From NCBI GenBank assembly GCA_964605705.1, contig CAZSDW010000014.1, forward strand, positions 1-64,000: a DNA stretch of 64,000 nucleotides, in the 5' to 3' direction. This document shows positions 28,134 through 37,683 of the stretch, piece after piece. This DNA comes from CAZSDW01 sp964605705 (GTDB lineage: Bacteria > Fidelibacterota > UBA2242). A model generated the notes under the pieces. The model saw only the letters and a list, made by a program, of their open reading frames with translations. It had not been told where the DNA came from and ran no database searches. The position numbers and the translations under genes were made by a program. Position 1 is the stretch's first letter; the number at the start of each line of letters is the position of its first letter.

Positions 28134-29489
28134 ATGTTTTCAGATCGAGTGCGAAATATTGGCATCATCCTGCTGATCCTGATTATCAGTTGTCCCCTGA
28201 TAGGGCAAACCCGCCGGGACCCGCGGGCGATGGCGCTGGCTGGCGCATATGGAATGCTGGCGCGCGGACCTTTTGTGGTTGACTATAATCCGGCAAACCT
28301 GGCACTGGAGGATCAGTATCGATCTTACCGGGTATGGTTCGGCTTGAATACCAGTTTTACGAATAATTTCCTGTCGCTGAAACGATACCAGGAATATAAC
28401 GGAAAAGACTTTGAAGCCAACGACGGAAAATTAAAACAGCAATTTCTTGATCAGATTCCGCCAAACGGCTGGCGAATTTTCACGGATGTTCATATCCCTA
28501 TTCCTTATCTGAATTTTTCCCGTTATAACAAAGCCTTTACATCGGATGTAATCGCCATCGGTGATATCGGTTTACCGGAAGGTCTGGTAAGGTTTCTATT
28601 TGAGGGAAATCCGATCAAGGAAAAGCTGGACATGGATTTCAAGGAAGAATTTCTTCTGATGAATCAATACGCCTATACCTTCGCCTTTCCGGTAAAGAAA
28701 TTATATATGGGCGTCAGCCTGAAATACCTGCAGGGCATCAATTATTTCGGTATAAATCCCGATTCCTCCTACGGGTATATCACGACCCATTTCAGCGCCG
28801 GGCGCAATTACATGGTTGGTGAAGGGTATTATCTTTTTCAACAATCGGTCGGGGGGCAGGGGTATGCGATGGACTTGGGTATTACGACCCGGGAAATCAA
28901 TGGCTATCACCTGGGATTATCCTTTACGAACCTGTTTGGCAGAATCATCTGGAATAAAAATACCCTGGTGTCCCGGCTAATCGATAAAAAGGGATTTATC
29001 GAAGATGGCAGCGGACGAGCTTACTGGTTTAAAGTCAATGAAGCCCGCATGGATAAACTTTTCGGTTCCAATAAATTCAGCAGTATTTTCCCCGGAGGTA
29101 ATAAAGCGATAAACGATTCCAGCGAATTTGTAATGCGCTATCCCACGCTGCTGCGATTCAGTTTTTCCAAGTGGCTGGATGAGGGCGCTCAGCTGGCAAT
29201 GGATTTTGTCGTTGGTTTTGAAGACCGATTTTATTCTTTTGGCGCCTGGAAATGGAGCACCGGATTTGAATTTACCAATAATCCCCGGATTCCGATTCGG
29301 GCGGGCGTCTCATTCGGGGGATGGAAGCACCTGGAGCTGACTTTTGGCAGCGGCTATAATGTTGGTTTTATCCATTTCAATTGGGCATTGGGACTGAATC
29401 AGGGGCTATGGTTCTCGACAGCCAAAGGGATCAATATCGCGTTTAATATTTATACGACTAAAAAAGACAAGGATTATAAACAGAAATAA
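28134..29489 (+). CDS. Outer membrane beta-barrel protein, PorV/FadL/DUF5723-like, second copy
   Basis: A 451-residue barrel paralogous to 24416-25840. A signal peptide (about residues 1-24) ends near CPLIGQ. The start of the mature part, DPRAMALAGAYGMLARGPF and DYNPANLALEDQYRSYR, aligns with NPRAVAMGGAFTAIPDGLF and SSNPANLAFRPKYRSYL of the first copy. C-termini also correspond: GFIHFNWALGLNQGLWFST here and GFVHVDWAVGFHRGIWLHT there. It converges on the lptG-like gene with only 3 nt between stops and no visible terminator between them. Confidence 0.78.
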   Translation: MFSDRVRNIGIILLILIISCPLIGQTRRDPRAMALAGAYGMLARGPFVVDYNPANLALEDQYRSYRVWFGLNTSFTNNFLSLKRYQEYNGKDFEANDGKLKQQFLDQIPPNGWRIFTDVHIPIPYLNFSRYNKAFTSDVIAIGDIGLPEGLVRFLFEGNPIKEKLDMDFKEEFLLMNQYAYTFAFPVKKLYMGVSLKYLQGINYFGINPDSSYGYITTHFSAGRNYMVGEGYYLFQQSVGGQGYAMDLGITTREINGYHLGLSFTNLFGRIIWNKNTLVSRLIDKKGFIEDGSGRAYWFKVNEARMDKLFGSNKFSSIFPGGNKAINDSSEFVMRYPTLLRFSFSKWLDEGAQLAMDFVVGFEDRFYSFGAWKWSTGFEFTNNPRIPIRAGVSFGGWKHLELTFGSGYNVGFIHFNWALGLNQGLWFSTAKGINIAFNIYTTKKDKDYKQK

Positions 29490-29492
29490 GGT

Positions 29493-30587
29493 TTACTGGC
29501 GGATTTTGTAAAACAGGTAAGCGCCACCGATCAGGAAAACAATATTCCCGATCCAGACCGCCATGATCGGGCTGAGCAGCCCTTTGTAGCCCATCACCTG
29601 CCCGAATTTGATAAAACCGTAGTAAATAAAAATAATCAGCAGACTCATCCCGGCGCCGAAGCTGATGCCTTTGCGTTCCTTGAGCGCCGCCAGCGGTAAT
29701 CCGAAAAGGATGACAATGAAATTGGTGAATGGAAAGGAGATTTTATAATAGAGGTTGATTTTCCATTTGCGGGGATCGTTGCCGCTGTTTTCGAGCCGCT
29801 TGATAAATTGGGACAACTCGGCATAACGCATACTTTCGGGATTCAGGCTGGTCTGGGTGACGTCCTCGGGGCGTAGATTGAAATAAAACAGTGAATCCGT
29901 CAGGGTTTTGGTGACTGTTTCGTTTCCATCCACGTCGAATTCGCGGATTTTGAAATTTGTCAACAGCCAGGCATTGATCTCCGGTTGCCACTGCATTTTC
30001 CGGGCATCGATGCGATGCGTCAGTATATTGTCCCGGGTCTGCTGAATAGTGATTGAGTTTCCGATATTATTGCGTGTATCGAAGCGGGTAATGACGATAT
30101 TGCAGGTTGGTGAATCCTGGAACATAACATTCGTATAAACGAGTTTCTGGCTTTTTCGATTTCGCTTCATCTGGTTCTGTTCAATGTCAATTCGCTTGCG
30201 GGAGGCGGGAATGACCACGGCATCTTCAAAAAAAAACTGACCGGCGCTGAACAGCAAGCCAATAAACAGCAGCGGTGCGGTCAAGCGGTAAAGGCTGATC
30301 CCGGAAGATTTGATGGCGCCCAGCTCGTTGGATTTGCCCATACTGCCGACGGTAAAAACCGCCGCCAGCAGCAGCGACATCGGGATTGCAATATCGATAA
30401 ACCACGGCAATTGATAATAGTAAAAAACCGCCACATCCATGAAGGACATTTCGGATTTCAGGAATTTATCGATTTTTTCGATAATATCGACGATATGGAA
30501 TATTACCAGAAATGTCAACAACGATATGAAGAAAAGCAGGATGAATTTTTTAATAACGTAGCGGTCGAGTATTTTTATTTCCATCAT
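29493..30587 (-). CDS. lptG: LptF/LptG-family permease (YjgP/YjgQ)
   Basis: Inner-membrane subunit of the LptBFG ABC complex that extracts lipopolysaccharide toward the outer membrane. The 364 residues show the family plan: three N-terminal TM segments (MEIKILDRYVIKKFILLFF..., then GSMGKSNELGAIKSSGISLYRL), a periplasmic beta-jellyroll, and three C-terminal TM segments. KSNELGAIKSSG is the cytoplasmic coupling loop typical of the family. Tandem ATGs at 30587/30584 follow CAGG; either may be used. LptF versus LptG is not certain from motifs. Its presence implies an LPS-bearing outer membrane. Confidence 0.87.
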   Translation of the reverse strand: MMEIKILDRYVIKKFILLFFISLLTFLVIFHIVDIIEKIDKFLKSEMSFMDVAVFYYYQLPWFIDIAIPMSLLLAAVFTVGSMGKSNELGAIKSSGISLYRLTAPLLFIGLLFSAGQFFFEDAVVIPASRKRIDIEQNQMKRNRKSQKLVYTNVMFQDSPTCNIVITRFDTRNNIGNSITIQQTRDNILTHRIDARKMQWQPEINAWLLTNFKIREFDVDGNETVTKTLTDSLFYFNLRPEDVTQTSLNPESMRYAELSQFIKRLENSGNDPRKWKINLYYKISFPFTNFIVILFGLPLAALKERKGISFGAGMSLLIIFIYYGFIKFGQVMGYKGLLSPIMAVWIGNIVFLIGGAYLFYKIRQ

Positions 30588-30736
30588 CCTGCGAAATCTA
30601 AAACAGCCGAAAGACTTTCGCCAAGCTTTTATCTTATTACTTTTATAGATTTTCTGGGGTTATCCGGGAATCGCATTTGAAAAATTTGCCGAAGCGGAAA
30701 AATTTTCAATTTTTCCTTTTAACTTTTTCCTGTGAT

Positions 30737-31093
30737 TCATTCTCCCCGAACATATTTCGCGACTTTCAGCATTTTCCGCTCGATACAAATAAATCCGGCT
30801 TTGGCATATCCACAGGACTTCATTGTGGATTTGAAATTTTCATCAAGATGATGCATCAGTTTATCCAGCGACTCGAAACTCTCCGGATTGGTTTCATTCA
30901 GAATATTACGGAAGGAATTAATGGCGTGTAATTCGTTTTCATAGAGTGCCACGTTTTCCCTATGTACGTAGTTGGTAATTAAACCGTCTTTAAGTTTATG
31001 TTCGCAGATCTTTTTCAGAGTATGGATATCATCTTGCAGATCGTCCAATTCAAGTTTGAGGATTTCAATGAAATTTCGCAGTTGATTTTTCAT
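30737..31093 (-). CDS. Small predominantly helical protein of unknown function
   Basis: 118 residues, charged, with long predicted helices (LKLELDDLQDDIHTLKKI; ESLDKLMHHLDENF) that could form a coiled coil. It has no signal peptide, no TM segment and no recognised family. GGAGGACTT is an excellent ribosome site before the ATG, which supports a genuine gene. It lies between trpA and the lptG-like gene on the same strand; nothing in the context fixes a role. Confidence 0.6.
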   Translation of the reverse strand: MKNQLRNFIEILKLELDDLQDDIHTLKKICEHKLKDGLITNYVHRENVALYENELHAINSFRNILNETNPESFESLDKLMHHLDENFKSTMKSCGYAKAGFICIERKMLKVAKYVRGE

Positions 31094-31174
31094 AAGTCCT
31101 CCATGTGTTGATTATATTTACGTAATCATGATATAATATTCAAGTATGTTTTGAAAATAGATTTTTGGGGACGA

Positions 31175-31957
31175 CTATCGGATGCTTGCGATAAAGGACC
31201 GGATTGCCAATGAACGGGCTGATACCGGTGTTTTTTCCAGAAGATCTATAAAAGCGGAACCGATAATCACCCCGTCTGAATACTGTGTATATGTCAGAAA
31301 ATCCCGGTGAGTTTTGACACCGAATCCAATAATCCAGGGGTGTCTAAGAGTTTGATTCAGATGTTCGAAAAATTCGATTGTGCTCCGGGTTGGTTTGTTA
31401 TCCTGACCGGTGACCCCGGTATAGGCGACACAGTATATAAACGATGTGCTGGTCTGATCAATCTGCCGGATGCGTTCTCTGGGAGTATTCGGAGCAATCA
31501 GGTGAATCAGATCGAGGTCGGCTTGCTGGAGAGCGGGCTGGTAAGCCTGACTCTCCTCAAGCGGAAAATCAGGCAGAATCAATCCATCGACACCGGCTTC
31601 ATTTGCCTGTCGAATAAATCTGTCGATTCCCATCCGGAAGACCGGATTCATATAACCCATCAGTAGAATGGGTATCTCTGCGGATTGGCGTACTTTTTTG
31701 ACAATGTCTAAAACATGTTCCAGTGTGACGCCGTTATGCAGGGCTCGATCCGAAGCTTTCTGGATCACCGGTCCATCGGCAATTGGGTCAGAAAAGGGAA
31801 TCCCCAATTCGATGAAATCCACTCCGTTTTCTGCCAGATTCAGAATAATGTCCACAGTGTCGTCCTTTTCCGGAAAACCCGCCGTCACAAAAATGGAAAG
31901 ATATTTTTCGTTGTGTTCTTTTTTCCTCTGTAGTAGTCGGTTCAGTTTAGTGCTCAT
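31175..31957 (-). CDS. trpA: Tryptophan synthase alpha subunit
   Basis: Cleaves indole-3-glycerol phosphate to indole, which is channelled to TrpB. Catalytic residues lie in FIELGIPFSDPIADGP (Glu and Asp), and the glycine loops YCVAYTGVTGQD and IIGFGVKTHRD are intact. I start it at ATG 31957 (MSTKLNRLL, 260 residues); a GTG at 31975 inside the end of trpB is an alternative. The start lies 8 nt after the trpFB stop, and it is the last gene of the trp operon. Confidence 0.95.
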   Translation of the reverse strand: MSTKLNRLLQRKKEHNEKYLSIFVTAGFPEKDDTVDIILNLAENGVDFIELGIPFSDPIADGPVIQKASDRALHNGVTLEHVLDIVKKVRQSAEIPILLMGYMNPVFRMGIDRFIRQANEAGVDGLILPDFPLEESQAYQPALQQADLDLIHLIAPNTPRERIRQIDQTSTSFIYCVAYTGVTGQDNKPTRSTIEFFEHLNQTLRHPWIIGFGVKTHRDFLTYTQYSDGVIIGSAFIDLLEKTPVSARSLAIRSFIASIR

Positions 31958-31964
31958 AATATTT

Positions 31965-33776
31965 TCACTGTTCACAAATATGTTTAATATAGGTTTCGAT
32001 ATCCTTGTCGCCGCGCCCGCTCAGGTTGACAATCACGATTTCATCAGCTTGGGTATTTGGCATCAGGTAATCAAGACAGGCTAAAGCATGCGCCGATTCC
32101 AGCGCCGGGATGATCCCTTCCTGGCGGCTCAGAAGCGCCACCGCATTCAGGGCTTCCTGGTCGGTCACCGAATTGTACTCGACGCGCTTGCTGTCGAACA
32201 AAAAGCTGTGTTCCGGTCCGACACCGGGATAATCGAGCCCGGCTGACAGGGAGTAGGGCAATTGAATCTGCCCGTCGGCATTTTGCAGGATGTAGGTTTT
32301 CATGCCATGGAAAATCCCAAGCGAACCTCTGCCCAGAGTTGCCGCATGCTGATGACTGTCAATACCCAGACCAGCGGCTTCAACGCCAATCAATTTCACA
32401 TTCGTATCTTCAAGAAACGGGTGAAAAATTCCGATGGCATTGCTGCCACCACCAACGCAGGCGAGAATATAATCGGGCAGTCGATTCTCCTTGTTCAGAA
32501 TTTGTACACGGGTTTCTTCGCCGATGATTTTCTGAAAATCCCGGACGATCATGGGAAACGGATGCGGACCGACAACAGAGCCGATGATGTAATGGGTGGT
32601 TCTGACATTTACCAGCCAGTCGCGCATGGCTTCATTGGTGGCGTCTTTTAAAGTAGCTGTGCCGGAAACTACCGGTTTCACTTCCGCCCCCAGCATGCGC
32701 ATCCGTTGCACATTGGGGTGCTGACGCTCGATATCCTCAGTTCCCATATAGATACAACATTCCAGCCCGGCTCGGGCAGCGACCGTAGCTGTTGCGACGC
32801 CATGCTGTCCGGCACCAGTCTCGGCGATAATCCGTTTTTTCTGCATTTGCTGGGCAAGCAAAATCTGTCCGATGGCGTTGTTAATTTTATGGGCACCGGT
32901 ATGATTCAGGTCTTCACGCTTCAGATAGATTTTAGCTTTTTGGTAATGTTTTGTCAGGTTTTCGGCAAAATACAACGCTGTCGGACGACCGGCATAGTCA
33001 TGCAGCTCGGCTTTAAACTTTTGCTGAAACTGCGGATCATTTTTAAGATTATTGTAGGTCTCTTCCAACTCTGTCAAAGCCGGCAGTAATATCTCGGGGA
33101 TGAATTGTCCGCCGTATTCACCGAAATAACCTTTTTTCTTGGATTGAATCATTATTGTTATCCTGTTATAATCTCTGACTTTTTCGACCAATATTTTAAT
33201 TTTGTCACGATCTTTTTTACCGGGAGATAATTCTGCGCCACTGGCAACATCCACGACCGCCGGACTAACGGTTTCCAGTGCCTGACTGATATTTTGTGGA
33301 GTAATTCCACCGGCAAGGATCAGTTTATTCCCTGGAATATTTGCCGGAATATTCGTCCAATTGAAGGTTTTGCCAGTACCGCCGAAAGCGTTTTTTGAAG
33401 GGCTGTCCAGCAGGATCATATCGGCGTTTAGAGAATCGTAATTCGAAACGTGCTGATTCGTAATTTGATAGCAGATAATTGACGGTATCGGTAAAACCGA
33501 CAGATCGCTGAAATCACGCGGTTCGTGAATCTGCACTCGTGCGATTTGAGTTTTCTGAATAATTTCTTTCACCTCAGATAATGTTGGCTGTACCAGAATT
33601 CCGATGCTTTCGATATGATCGGGTAGTTTTTTAATAATTTCCGCTGCCCGAAGCGGATCAATATACCGCGGACTTTTCGGGTAAAAATTGAATCCCAGCC
33701 AGTCCACACCGAGGTCGGCTGCCAGCAATGCGTCTTCCAGATTGGTAATGCCGCAGATCTTTAACTTAACCGGCAT
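31965..33776 (-). CDS. trpFB: Fused phosphoribosylanthranilate isomerase / tryptophan synthase beta (TrpF-TrpB)
   Basis: One open frame encodes two successive pathway enzymes. With ATG 33776 (MPVKLKICGI, after AAAGGGAA) the TrpF part is about residues 1-208: KICGIT holds the catalytic Cys and MILLDS the catalytic Asp. TrpB follows with almost no linker from IMIQSKKKGYFGEYGG; the PLP lysine is in HTGAHKINNAIGQ and the phosphate loop is CVGGGSNAIG. TrpB measured from the internal ATG at 33152 would be 395 residues, the normal free-standing length. Both alternative frames stop just upstream of that ATG, so a single-base indel (real or artefactual) would convert two genes into this fusion. An ATG 24 nt further upstream (33800) also exists. 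Confidence 0.9.
   Translation of the reverse strand: MPVKLKICGITNLEDALLAADLGVDWLGFNFYPKSPRYIDPLRAAEIIKKLPDHIESIGILVQPTLSEVKEIIQKTQIARVQIHEPRDFSDLSVLPIPSIICYQITNQHVSNYDSLNADMILLDSPSKNAFGGTGKTFNWTNIPANIPGNKLILAGGITPQNISQALETVSPAVVDVASGAELSPGKKDRDKIKILVEKVRDYNRITIMIQSKKKGYFGEYGGQFIPEILLPALTELEETYNNLKNDPQFQQKFKAELHDYAGRPTALYFAENLTKHYQKAKIYLKREDLNHTGAHKINNAIGQILLAQQMQKKRIIAETGAGQHGVATATVAARAGLECCIYMGTEDIERQHPNVQRMRMLGAEVKPVVSGTATLKDATNEAMRDWLVNVRTTHYIIGSVVGPHPFPMIVRDFQKIIGEETRVQILNKENRLPDYILACVGGGSNAIGIFHPFLEDTNVKLIGVEAAGLGIDSHQHAATLGRGSLGIFHGMKTYILQNADGQIQLPYSLSAGLDYPGVGPEHSFLFDSKRVEYNSVTDQEALNAVALLSRQEGIIPALESAHALACLDYLMPNTQADEIVIVNLSGRGDKDIETYIKHICEQ
33150..33165 (-). promoter_or_regulatory. 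Internal Shine-Dalgarno and ATG at the TrpF/TrpB junction
   Basis: Read on the minus strand, CAGGA is followed 8 nt later by ATG (33152-33150), which begins MIQSKKKGYF, the natural TrpB N-terminus. It lies in the same frame as the fused protein, so free TrpB could be produced alongside the fusion. Confidence 0.6.
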
Positions 33777-34563
33777 AAGCGATTCCCTTTCTGAATTCAT
33801 CCAGCAGTGCTTTCGGGGAAGCTGCCTGCATCAGCGCCTCACCGATCAATGAACCGGCAAAGCCGTTTATAAAAAGCCGTTTGCAGTCAGCAGCTGTGAA
33901 AATGCCGCTCTCGCTGATGACTGGAATTCCTTTGGGTAATTGTGGCTTCAGGGTCAGCGAATTTTCAAGACTGATTTTGAAGGTGTGCAGATCCCGATTA
34001 TTGATACCCAGAATAATATGTTTGCTGGTTGGGAGTATTTTTTCGATGTCAGCCGGATCAGCGATCTCCAGCAGGATTTCAAGGTTCAGCTCGGCAGCAA
34101 TGCGACAGTACTCCGCCATTTGAGATTTGCTTAGAGTCCTGGCGATTAACAAAATCAGGTCAGCACCATGATAGCGGGATTCATAGATCTGATAGGGATC
34201 GATAATAAAATCTTTTCGCAGCAAGGGCAGCCCAACGATTTTTCGAATTTCCTTAAGGTAGTCGAGTTTGCCCATGAAATATTTCTCATCAGTCAGAATT
34301 GAGATAGCACTTGCACCGGCATCGACATATTGTTGTGCCAACCTGACAGGATCGAAATTTGCGCGGATAATTCCCCGGGATGGCGATGCTTTTTTGATTT
34401 CGCAGATAAAGTGAAAATCACTACTTGAGTCCAATTTCTGGCGAAGACTTTTTGTTTTTGGCAAATTGACGATGGAATTTTGATAAAATTCAACCGGGAT
34501 TTGAGCTTTTAATGACTCAAGTTCGGATTTCTTGTGCTGGATGATTTCGTCGAGAATCGTCAT
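33766..34563 (-). CDS. trpC: Indole-3-glycerol phosphate synthase
   Basis: Closes CdRP to indole-3-glycerol phosphate. The 265-residue TIM-barrel shows EIKKASPSRGIIR (catalytic Lys and substrate loop), LRKDFIIDPYQI, and GINNRDLHTF. The stop overlaps the trpF start region: the TAA at 33768-33766 lies inside the first codons of trpFB (11-nt overlap), and trpC's last codons contain trpFB's ribosome site. It starts 9 nt after trpD. Confidence 0.96.
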   Translation of the reverse strand: MTILDEIIQHKKSELESLKAQIPVEFYQNSIVNLPKTKSLRQKLDSSSDFHFICEIKKASPSRGIIRANFDPVRLAQQYVDAGASAISILTDEKYFMGKLDYLKEIRKIVGLPLLRKDFIIDPYQIYESRYHGADLILLIARTLSKSQMAEYCRIAAELNLEILLEIADPADIEKILPTSKHIILGINNRDLHTFKISLENSLTLKPQLPKGIPVISESGIFTAADCKRLFINGFAGSLIGEALMQAASPKALLDEFRKGIAYAG

Positions 34564-34572
34564 GCTTTCACT

Positions 34573-35598
34573 TTAATTTGCCATTTCATTACTGAACTCC
34601 CGAATCTCATTCAGCTTCATCATGGCACTGCCGTTGTCGATTAATTCAGTTGCCAGAGCAATCCCGTCATCAACGTTTTTGACTTTGTTGGCGATGTACA
34701 GACCGAAGGCAGCATTCAGGATGGTCATATCCCGCGGGATACCTTCTTCACCTCTCAGAACTGACAAGGTGATGATCGCGTTCTGCTCACTGTCTCCGCC
34801 CTGAGCCGTTGCTCCTTTTTTGGCACTCTTTTTATATAGATCCGATGAAAAAACATAGTTATCGATTCCTGATTTAGCCCGATTGATCTCGAATATCTGG
34901 TTTGCAGCGAAGGGTGAAATCTCGTCAAATCCATCATCGCTGTGAACGACACAGGCTTTTAAATAATTCCGCCGTTTGAGAACCGCGGCAGTTTTTTTAG
35001 CGATTTCCTTGTTGAAGGTGCCGATCAATTGGCGTCTGACGCCGGCAGGATTCAGCAGAGGTCCGAGCATATTGAAAACCGTCCGGGTAGCCAGGTTTTT
35101 ACGATGGGGGACGACGGCTTTCATTGCCGGGTGATAGAGAGGCGCAAAAAAGAAACCGAAGCCGATTTCATCGATGCCCTGCCTGGTTTTTTCCGGCGAC
35201 AGGTCAATTTTCACACCGAGTTTTTCCAGGACATCTGCCGATCCGGCTTTACTGGAAACAGAACGATTGCCGTGCTTGGCAACCGATACTCCACCGGCGG
35301 CGACGACTATTGCCGCCGTGGTTGAAATATTAAACGAATGCTTCTGATCACCGCCGGTGCCACAGACATCGATCGCGTCAGGATCATTCAACTTTACCGA
35401 AACCATGTTTTTTTCCATAGTATCGACAAATCCCAGGATCTCATTGACCGACTCACCCTTGATCCGCAATCCGAATAGTAAAGCGCCTATTTCCGTTCCT
35501 GATAATTGTTCATCAATTATCATTTGCAGTGCGGCAGCTGCTTCGCGGCGACTGAGGTCTTCGCCGCTTCCAATCTTTTCAAGATATAATTTTATCAT
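34573..35598 (-). CDS. trpD: Anthranilate phosphoribosyltransferase
   Basis: Joins anthranilate and PRPP. ATG 35598 (MIKLYLEKI, 341 residues) is chosen over 35610 because GGAG lies 6 nt upstream and it forms the classic ATGA overlap with the trpG stop. The PRPP loop DVCGTGGDQKHSFNISTTAA and the KHGNRSVSSKAGSADVLE segment are intact. It is separate from TrpG here, unlike the fused enterobacterial form. Confidence 0.96.
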   Translation of the reverse strand: MIKLYLEKIGSGEDLSRREAAAALQMIIDEQLSGTEIGALLFGLRIKGESVNEILGFVDTMEKNMVSVKLNDPDAIDVCGTGGDQKHSFNISTTAAIVVAAGGVSVAKHGNRSVSSKAGSADVLEKLGVKIDLSPEKTRQGIDEIGFGFFFAPLYHPAMKAVVPHRKNLATRTVFNMLGPLLNPAGVRRQLIGTFNKEIAKKTAAVLKRRNYLKACVVHSDDGFDEISPFAANQIFEINRAKSGIDNYVFSSDLYKKSAKKGATAQGGDSEQNAIITLSVLRGEEGIPRDMTILNAAFGLYIANKVKNVDDGIALATELIDNGSAMMKLNEIREFSNEMAN

Positions 35599-36197
35599 GA
35601 TGTGCTCCATTGTTTATCTGTTTGAAAAATTTTAACACTCTCCAGCCAGTTTTTTAAAATCATCATACCGTCTATTGTCAAAATCGATTCCGGATGAAAC
35701 TGAACGCCACTGACCGGAAATTCTATATGTTCAATCGCCATAATCAGCCGATCTTCGCTCTCTGCAGTAATGGACAGACACGCGGGAAGTGATTTCCGTT
35801 CGATCATCAGTGAATGATAACGAGTGGCAACCAGGGGTGATTGGATACCCTGAAAAATCCCCTTTGTGTTATGCTGAATCAATGATGTTTTCCCGTGAAC
35901 CGGGCTGGGTGCCCGGATGATATCGGCGCCGAATACCTGACCGATAGCTTGGAAACCCAGACAGACGCCGAAAATCGGAATGATCCGATGATAGGTTTGA
36001 ATGACATCAAGAGAAATTCCGGCATCATCGGGAGTGCCCGGACCGGGTGAAATTACGATTCCAGCGGGCTTCAGACGATCTATTTCAGCAACATCGATCT
36101 GGTCGTTACGCACTACCTGCAGGTTGGCTTCCATCTGCCCGATATAATCCACGAGATTATAGGTAAATGAGTCATAATTATCGATAAATAAAATCAT
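35595..36197 (-). CDS. trpG: Anthranilate synthase component II (glutamine amidotransferase)
   Basis: Supplies ammonia from glutamine to TrpE. ATG 36197 (MILFIDNYDSFTYNL, 200 residues) follows AGAGGGATCA, and this start overlaps the trpE end by 20 nt. The catalytic Cys is in GVCLGFQAIG and the His/Glu pair in GVQFHPESI. An upstream in-frame ATG at 36227 would add residues unlike the family. A pabA-type role in folate synthesis in addition cannot be excluded, since bifunctional use is common. Confidence 0.95.
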   Translation of the reverse strand: MILFIDNYDSFTYNLVDYIGQMEANLQVVRNDQIDVAEIDRLKPAGIVISPGPGTPDDAGISLDVIQTYHRIIPIFGVCLGFQAIGQVFGADIIRAPSPVHGKTSLIQHNTKGIFQGIQSPLVATRYHSLMIERKSLPACLSITAESEDRLIMAIEHIEFPVSGVQFHPESILTIDGMMILKNWLESVKIFQTDKQWSTS

Positions 36198-37656
36198 TGA
36201 TCCCTCTGTCTGCCTGCTCAATTGCACGGCGCAGGGCTTTACATTTATTTAAAGTTTCCTGGTATTCGTTTTCGGGAACACTGTCGGCGACAATCCCGGC
36301 GCCGGCTTGATAATACATGCGATCCCGGCTGGCTACAATAGTCCGAATACCGATACACAAATCCATATTGCCGCCGTAGTTAAAGTACCCGATCGCGCCG
36401 GCATAAATGCCCCGCTTTTGCGGTTCCAGTTCGTTGATGATTTCCATTGCCCGAATCTTGGGCGCACCTGTGACCGTTCCTGCCGGAAACGCCGATTTGA
36501 AGGCATCAACGACGGTCAAACCTTTCCGCAATTTTCCCGTAACCCTGGAAATTATATGCATAACATGCGAGTATTTTTGGATGGTTTTGAAATCTTTGAC
36601 TTTGACGCTGCCGTATTCGGAAATCCGCCCGATATCATTTCTGGCAAGATCCACCAGCATCACATGTTCGGCGAGTTCTTTAGGGTCTTTCAGTAAATTT
36701 TCAGCCAGTGCTTCGTCTTCATTTTTGTCATTGCCCCGCTGGCGCGTACCGGCGATGGGAATTATCTCCAGCTCGTGATCTTCAGCCCGGATGATCGGCT
36801 CGGGCGACGAACCAATCACCTGGTAATCCAGAAAATCGAGGTAAAACATATAGGGGGATGGATTGATGTTCCGCAGGGTCCGGTAAACCTGAAACGAATC
36901 ACCGCTGTAAGCGACAGAAAAGCGTTGAGAGATAACCGCCTGAAAAATATCGCCGGCAAAAATATACTCTCTGGATTTTTGGACAACTTTCAGGAAATCA
37001 TCTTTCGAAAAATTGGCTTCCTCGGTTTCCCAGTTCGCCTTGAATTTCAGGGAACTGTCGAACGGTCGGTTCAATTTATCCTGCAAGTGATCCAGTCGGT
37101 TCTGGGCTTCCTGGAACAGTTGATAATCATCACTGTTCTCATCAATAAAAACATTGGCGATCAGGATGACCTCGTTTTTCAAGTGATCGAAAGCGATGAG
37201 CTGATTGTAAAAACCGAAGAGTGCATCGTCAGCACCAATCACATCGGTTTTGGGCGCAGGCAATTTCTCAATCTGACCGATCATTTCGTAACCCACATAG
37301 CCCACTGCACCGCAGGTAAAGCGGGGTAGCTCTTCGGTAAGCAATAAGTCATAATCCTTCAGTTGGTGCTGGAGCAAATCGAAGAAATCTTCTTTGTGAA
37401 TTTGGTTTTTATGGTCGGAAATTGAAATCGTCTTATTATCAGTGAATTTCTGAATCAGATAGGGCTCCTGACTCAGGAAAGAATAGCGCCCGACCTGTTC
37501 GCCACGGATGACACTTTCCAGTAAAAACGAGTGTTTGCCGGCTTCCCGGATTTTCAGGTAAGCCATTACCGGGGTGATGAAATCCGCGTTGAATTTCCGA
37601 TAGACCGGAATAATCAAACCCGGTCGGGAAAATTTTTTAAATGTGATATAGTTCAT
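36178..37656 (-). CDS. trpE: Anthranilate synthase component I
   Basis: Converts chorismate to anthranilate; first committed enzyme of Trp synthesis. The 492-residue length is typical. Chorismate-binding motifs are present: PIAGTRQRGN, VDLARNDIGRIS, and GTVTGAPKIRAMEIINELE. An LLES element near residue 43 (SFLLESVIRG) corresponds to the Trp feedback site of TrpE. It begins 27 nt after the attenuator hairpin and is the first structural gene of the operon. Confidence 0.96.
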   Translation of the reverse strand: MNYITFKKFSRPGLIIPVYRKFNADFITPVMAYLKIREAGKHSFLLESVIRGEQVGRYSFLSQEPYLIQKFTDNKTISISDHKNQIHKEDFFDLLQHQLKDYDLLLTEELPRFTCGAVGYVGYEMIGQIEKLPAPKTDVIGADDALFGFYNQLIAFDHLKNEVILIANVFIDENSDDYQLFQEAQNRLDHLQDKLNRPFDSSLKFKANWETEEANFSKDDFLKVVQKSREYIFAGDIFQAVISQRFSVAYSGDSFQVYRTLRNINPSPYMFYLDFLDYQVIGSSPEPIIRAEDHELEIIPIAGTRQRGNDKNEDEALAENLLKDPKELAEHVMLVDLARNDIGRISEYGSVKVKDFKTIQKYSHVMHIISRVTGKLRKGLTVVDAFKSAFPAGTVTGAPKIRAMEIINELEPQKRGIYAGAIGYFNYGGNMDLCIGIRTIVASRDRMYYQAGAGIVADSVPENEYQETLNKCKALRRAIEQADRGINDFIYR

Positions 37657-37683
37657 GGATATCTCATCTGCCTGTCTTACAAA

